From Phycisphaeraceae bacterium (GTDB lineage Bacteria > Planctomycetota > Phycisphaerae > Phycisphaerales > Zrk34): a stretch of 42,032 nt of DNA. Location of the stretch: positions 1 through 42,032 of the forward strand of contig JANQHD010000056.1 of NCBI GenBank assembly GCA_028282805.1, in the 5' to 3' direction. The translations under genes were made by a program, and so were the position numbers. Positions 38,882 to 42,032 of the stretch are shown here, one piece after another (the first letter of the stretch is position 1; every line of letters starts with the position of its first letter). The notes beneath the pieces were generated by a model. The model did not search any database, had not been told where the DNA came from, and was given only the letters and a program-made list of their open reading frames with translations.

Positions 38882-41395
38882 CGCAACGCTCGCCGGTTCG
38901 GGCGCCACCGGTTGCGCCGCGGCGACCGACCCGCCGAAGTTCGCACCCAGCGCATCAAGGTCCGCCAGGCCGACCACCCCGTCGTAGTCGAAGTCGCCGT
39001 CCTGCCACGTGCCCGCGGTGTTGAAGCTCGCGCCGAGCGCATCGAGGTCGTTGAGCGAAACCACCCCGTCGCCGTTCGCATCGCCCGCCAGCGCCGCCAG
39101 CAACCGCACGCGGTCGACCACGGTGTCGCCGTTGCCGTCTTCGTACAGCACGGCGACCGCGTGCCCCGCGCCCAACTGCCAGCCGGTGATCGCCGTCTGG
39201 TCGAAGCGCCCCGCGATCCCCTCTTCGCCCCCGGCGGTGAGCACGACGAACGCGTCCCCCGGCGTAAAGGCAAAGCCGTCGAGCGTGGCGATCGCCAGCG
39301 CCCCGCCGAGTTGTGCATCGCCCGCGACCTGCAACCGGTCAAACCGATCCGACCCGGCGCCCGCAAACTCGAGCGCGAGCGCGGCGGTGTCGACCTGAAC
39401 ATAATCATCGACCAGCGTGAGCACGCCGGTCGCTTCGTCGGCGTCCGGCTCGCCCGAACTCGGCGAGAAGACGCCGCCGCCGGTCGGCACGTCGTCGGGC
39501 CGGCCCGGCGCGACCAGGCCGAGGTTGTACACGTCGCCGATTACCGTGCCCTCGCCGGTCAGCGCACCGCCTTCGAGCACGTCGATCCAGCGGTTGCTCG
39601 CGAGCGTGCCTTCCGACAGCAGCACACGCCCGCCTTGCGAGATGCGCACCTCGTTGCGGCCGGTCGCCGTGACGCCCGCGACGACTTCGAGCGTGACCTG
39701 GCTCAGGTCGCCGCGCACCTCCAGGCCCAGCGTGGTCAGGTCCGTGTTGACCTCGACACGCTGGTCGAGCGCGAGCGTGCTGTTGATCACCGCCGACCAG
39801 TGCGCCCTCGGGGCCGTTCTCTGGTCCCACTTGTTTGCGCTGTTCGTGGCGTCGCCGTTGTAGCCGGTCCAGTTCGCGTATTCGACGGTGTAGCTGTCGG
39901 GCTGTTCGACGCCCTCGGCCAGGGCGATCGCCGTCAACTCCGCCGCGAGCTGCGCGTGCTCCGGCGCAAGCAGGTTGAGTTCGTCGTTCTCGTTCGGGTC
40001 GGTCGGCAGGTGATACAAACGCATCGTGCCGTTCGCGTACTTGATCAGCTTGTAGTCGTCCTTGACGATCGCCCAGCGCGGGTCCAGGCCGTCGGGGTCG
40101 GGCCCGTCGTACTGGTGGTGCTCGAAGATCAAATAATCGCGCTTACGGTCGAAGCCTTGGCCGGTGAGCATCGGCGCCAGTGAGACGCCGTCCATCCCCA
40201 CCGGCCCGCGCACGCCCGCCAGTTCCAGCGCCGTCGGCATGAAGTCCGCCAGGTCGGTGTAGCGGTCCGAGACGCCCTCGCCGATCACGCCTTGCCAGTA
40301 CATCACCAGCGGTACGTTGATCCCGCCGTCCCACAGGTCGCGCTTGCCGCCGCGCTTCTCGCCGTTGGCGTCGAAGAACCCGATCGGCGAGCCGTCTTCC
40401 GCCGTCGCGCCGTTGTCGGAGGTGAACACGATCAGCGTCTCACCGAGCACGCTGTCGGCCTTGTCGCCGTCGCCGTCGGGGTCGTCGAGCTTGGCCACGA
40501 TCGCCCCGACCGCCGCGTCGGCTTTGGTGATCATCGCCGCGTAGTTCTTCTGTTTCGTCGACCAAGGCAGGCCCGCGTAGATCCCCTGGCCGCCCGGGAA
40601 GTTGTCGATGCTGTCGATGTCGAAGTGCGGGATCGTCGAGTTGAACGACATATAAAACGGCTCGGCGTCGCCCGCGTGCCGCTCGATGAACCCCAGCGCC
40701 TTGTCTTCCACCAGATCGTGCGTGTAGTTAACCGTGTCGTCGTCGAAGTTGTTACCGGTCTTCTCCAGCCACAGGCCCAAATCGGTCGCCGGCTGATACC
40801 AATACTTCTCGCCCACCTCGTCGACGCCGTCGAAATCCTCGTCCGCCGGTTCTTCCGTGGTCCACAGCGAATCGACCTGGTACGAATGCGCCCGGCCGTG
40901 GTGCAGGTAGCCGTAAAACTCGTCGTACCCCTGAAGGTTCGGCAGCGTGTCGACCGTTTGGATCGAAGGGTAGGGCCGCAGCGAGCCGCTGCCGTTGGAA
41001 CCGCCGAACCCCCACTTGCCGTACATGCCCGTCGTGTAGTTCGCGGTCTTGATCACCTCGGCCAGCAGCACGTCCTGCGCACGGAACCCCGCGCCGAGGT
41101 TGCCGTTGCGGTCGAGCGAGGTGTGGCCGTTGTGAAACCCGCTGTACAGCATCGCGCGCGACGGGCCGCACACCGGCGCCGCGTACGCGTTGTTGAACTT
41201 CATCCCCCCGGCCGCCAGCGCATCGATGTTCGGCGTCTGGATCAGCGGTTGGCCCTGGTAACCCACGCTGCCCCAGCCGAGGTCGTCGAGAAAGATGTGC
41301 ACGATGTTCGGCCCGCCGGCGCTCGCGCCCCTTGACGTTACCGTCACTAAGCCAACCCCAACTAAAACGGCAACGATAAATGGCGCGCGGATCAT
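38837..41395 (-). CDS. Secreted sulfatase with dockerin-type and PEP-CTERM domains
   Basis: 852 residues; ATG at 41395 with AGGGG 7 nt upstream. Signal peptide about 1-26. The sulfatase domain (about 28-490) starts 'PNIVHIFLDDLGWGSVGYQG' and carries the formylglycine motif CGPSR (Cys76), so it needs an anaerobic or FGE maturase. A beta-rich segment with 'QVTLEVVAGVTATGRNEVRISQGGRVL' style repeats follows. Then a dockerin type-I-like pair ('GDANGDGVVSLNDLDALG' at about 771, 'GDFDYDGVVGLADLDALG'), and the PEP-CTERM tail APEPASVALLALGGLGLARRRR in which PEP and the Arg cluster are the exosortase signals. It probably removes sulfate from algal or similar polysaccharide at the cell surface. Confidence 0.94.
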   Translation of the reverse strand: MIRAPFIVAVLVGVGLVTVTSRGASAGGPNIVHIFLDDLGWGSVGYQGQPLIQTPNIDALAAGGMKFNNAYAAPVCGPSRAMLYSGFHNGHTSLDRNGNLGAGFRAQDVLLAEVIKTANYTTGMYGKWGFGGSNGSGSLRPYPSIQTVDTLPNLQGYDEFYGYLHHGRAHSYQVDSLWTTEEPADEDFDGVDEVGEKYWYQPATDLGLWLEKTGNNFDDDTVNYTHDLVEDKALGFIERHAGDAEPFYMSFNSTIPHFDIDSIDNFPGGQGIYAGLPWSTKQKNYAAMITKADAAVGAIVAKLDDPDGDGDKADSVLGETLIVFTSDNGATAEDGSPIGFFDANGEKRGGKRDLWDGGINVPLVMYWQGVIGEGVSDRYTDLADFMPTALELAGVRGPVGMDGVSLAPMLTGQGFDRKRDYLIFEHHQYDGPDPDGLDPRWAIVKDDYKLIKYANGTMRLYHLPTDPNENDELNLLAPEHAQLAAELTAIALAEGVEQPDSYTVEYANWTGYNGDATNSANKWDQRTAPRAHWSAVINSTLALDQRVEVNTDLTTLGLEVRGDLSQVTLEVVAGVTATGRNEVRISQGGRVLLSEGTLASNRWIDVLEGGALTGEGTVIGDVYNLGLVAPGRPDDVPTGGGVFSPSSGEPDADEATGVLTLVDDYVQVDTAALALEFAGAGSDRFDRLQVAGDAQLGGALAIATLDGFAFTPGDAFVVLTAGGEEGIAGRFDQTAITGWQLGAGHAVAVLYEDGNGDTVVDRVRLLAALAGDANGDGVVSLNDLDALGASFNTAGTWQDGDFDYDGVVGLADLDALGANFGGSVAAAQPVAPEPASVALLALGGLGLARRRR

Positions 41396-41473
41396 CGCGT
41401 AACCCCTAAACCCGGGTGGGCTTCACGACGATCGCGAAGCTACAAGCTATGACGTTCAACGACCCCGTGCGTT

Positions 41474-42032
41474 TCAACGCGCACGCCGAAATAATGTCGC
41501 GCCGCCGGCCATCAACAGCGCGACGCTCGCCGGCTCGGGCACCGCGGGCGTTCCGGGGGCGGTGGGTATCGCCTGGTTGAAGGCGGCGCCCAGCGCGTTG
41601 AGGTCCACCAAACTCACCACCCCGTCGTAGTTGAAGTCGCCGTCCTGCCACGTGCCCGCTTGGCCGAAGCCCGCGCCCAGCGTGTTCAGGTCCGCCAAGC
41701 TCACCACCCCGTCGCCGTTGGCGTCGCCCTTGATCGTCGCGAACAGGCGCACACGGTCGACGATGCCGTCGGGCGCCACGTCGGTGTCTTCGTAGAGCAC
41801 CGCGATCGCGTTGTCGGTCGTCGTGTCCGGCAGTTCCCACCCGCTGATCGCCGTCTGGTTGAGCACACCCGTGATGCCGCCGGCGCCGCCCGCGGTGAGC
41901 ACGACGAACTCATCGCCGAGCGCAACCGTAAATCCGCCGTCGGTGGCGATCGACAAGCCGCCGGCCAGTTCGACGTCGCCGGTGACGACGAGGTTGTCGT
42001 ACTGCGGGTCGAGCGGGTCGGCGTTGTCCGTG
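41474..42032 (-). CDS. Partial PEP-CTERM/dockerin protein (5' end beyond window)
   Basis: Only the last 185 or so residues are visible; the frame stays open to the window edge, so the gene continues to the right. It ends with 'GDANGDGVVSLADLNTLGAGF', 'GDFNYDGVVSLVDLNALGAAF' and VPEPASVALLMAGGATLFRRAR, the same module order as the sulfatase next to it. The part before, with 'DEFVVLTAGGAGGITG' and 'AVLYEDTDVAPDGIVDRVRLFATIKG', also matches the sulfatase's pre-dockerin segment closely. The gene ends 78 bp upstream of the sulfatase start on the same strand. The catalytic domain, if any, is not in view. Confidence 0.9.
   Translation of the reverse strand, partial: TDNADPLDPQYDNLVVTGDVELAGGLSIATDGGFTVALGDEFVVLTAGGAGGITGVLNQTAISGWELPDTTTDNAIAVLYEDTDVAPDGIVDRVRLFATIKGDANGDGVVSLADLNTLGAGFGQAGTWQDGDFNYDGVVSLVDLNALGAAFNQAIPTAPGTPAVPEPASVALLMAGGATLFRRAR

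Overview
The window is GC-rich bacterial chromosome, most probably from a member of the Planctomycetota close to the Phycisphaerae. The reasons are protein C-termini that join a dockerin-type repeat (GDANGDGVVSLNDLDALG) to a PEP-CTERM anchor ending EPASVALLALGG...RRRR, FG-GAP and DUF4846-type exported proteins, a membrane-linked secretin-like protein paired with PadR, and lipopolysaccharide heptose genes beside an L,D-transpeptidase. That taxonomy is inferred from gene content only. No phage, integrase, transposase or CRISPR array is visible.

Layout. 1-94 is a tandem array of an 8-bp unit. 104-3956 (minus strand) holds a small lipoprotein, glmS and a metallophosphoesterase. 4109-5607 (plus) is a padR gene followed by a membrane protein with an anti-sigma/permease-prefix-like head and a secretin-like tail; a strong bidirectional terminator follows. 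5683-10885 (minus) is a tightly coupled three-gene unit: FG-GAP propeller protein, PDZ-less trypsin-like protease, and a large unrecognised exported protein. 11069-12304 is an aldo/keto reductase. 12392-19464 (minus) is a run of housekeeping and envelope genes: SDR, L,D-transpeptidase, 5-formyl-THF cyclo-ligase, rarA, PaaI thioesterase, NifX-like protein and a diguanylate cyclase.

19685-20838 (plus) is a CDGSH iron-sulfur protein coupled to a DUF4846 lipoprotein. 20798-26604 (minus) runs dnaJ-like (with a giant coiled coil), a small LRR membrane protein, gmhB with a membrane tail, a heptosyltransferase and a group 1 glycosyltransferase: an LPS/heptose segment. 26695-30428 (plus) has a SulP transporter, nth, recX, a tiny 18-codon ORF and a BamE-like lipoprotein. 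30429-36348 (minus) is a probable operon with a sugar isomerase/epimerase-like protein, two unknown exported proteins and a GH35 beta-galactosidase. A tRNA-Arg(CCU) and a PAS-LuxR regulator follow, then a 460-bp intergenic region with repeats, a secreted GH53 galactanase, a PEP-CTERM sulfatase and the 3' end of a paralogous PEP-CTERM protein.

How the genes work together. Three themes stand out: envelope building (glmS, L,D-transpeptidase, gmhB and heptosyltransferase), galactan and sulfated polysaccharide use (GH53, GH35, sulfatase, isomerase-like protein), and several lineage-specific exported protein groups with no clear function. The best candidates for an undescribed system are the propeller/protease/unknown trio at 5683-10885 and the PadR/secretin-like pair at 4109-5607. 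Short-word tandem repeats, two of them at gene edges and one inside rarA, are a second recurrent oddity. Start sites were chosen by Shine-Dalgarno match, signal peptides and gene overlaps; all functional calls come from reading motifs, not from database searches.
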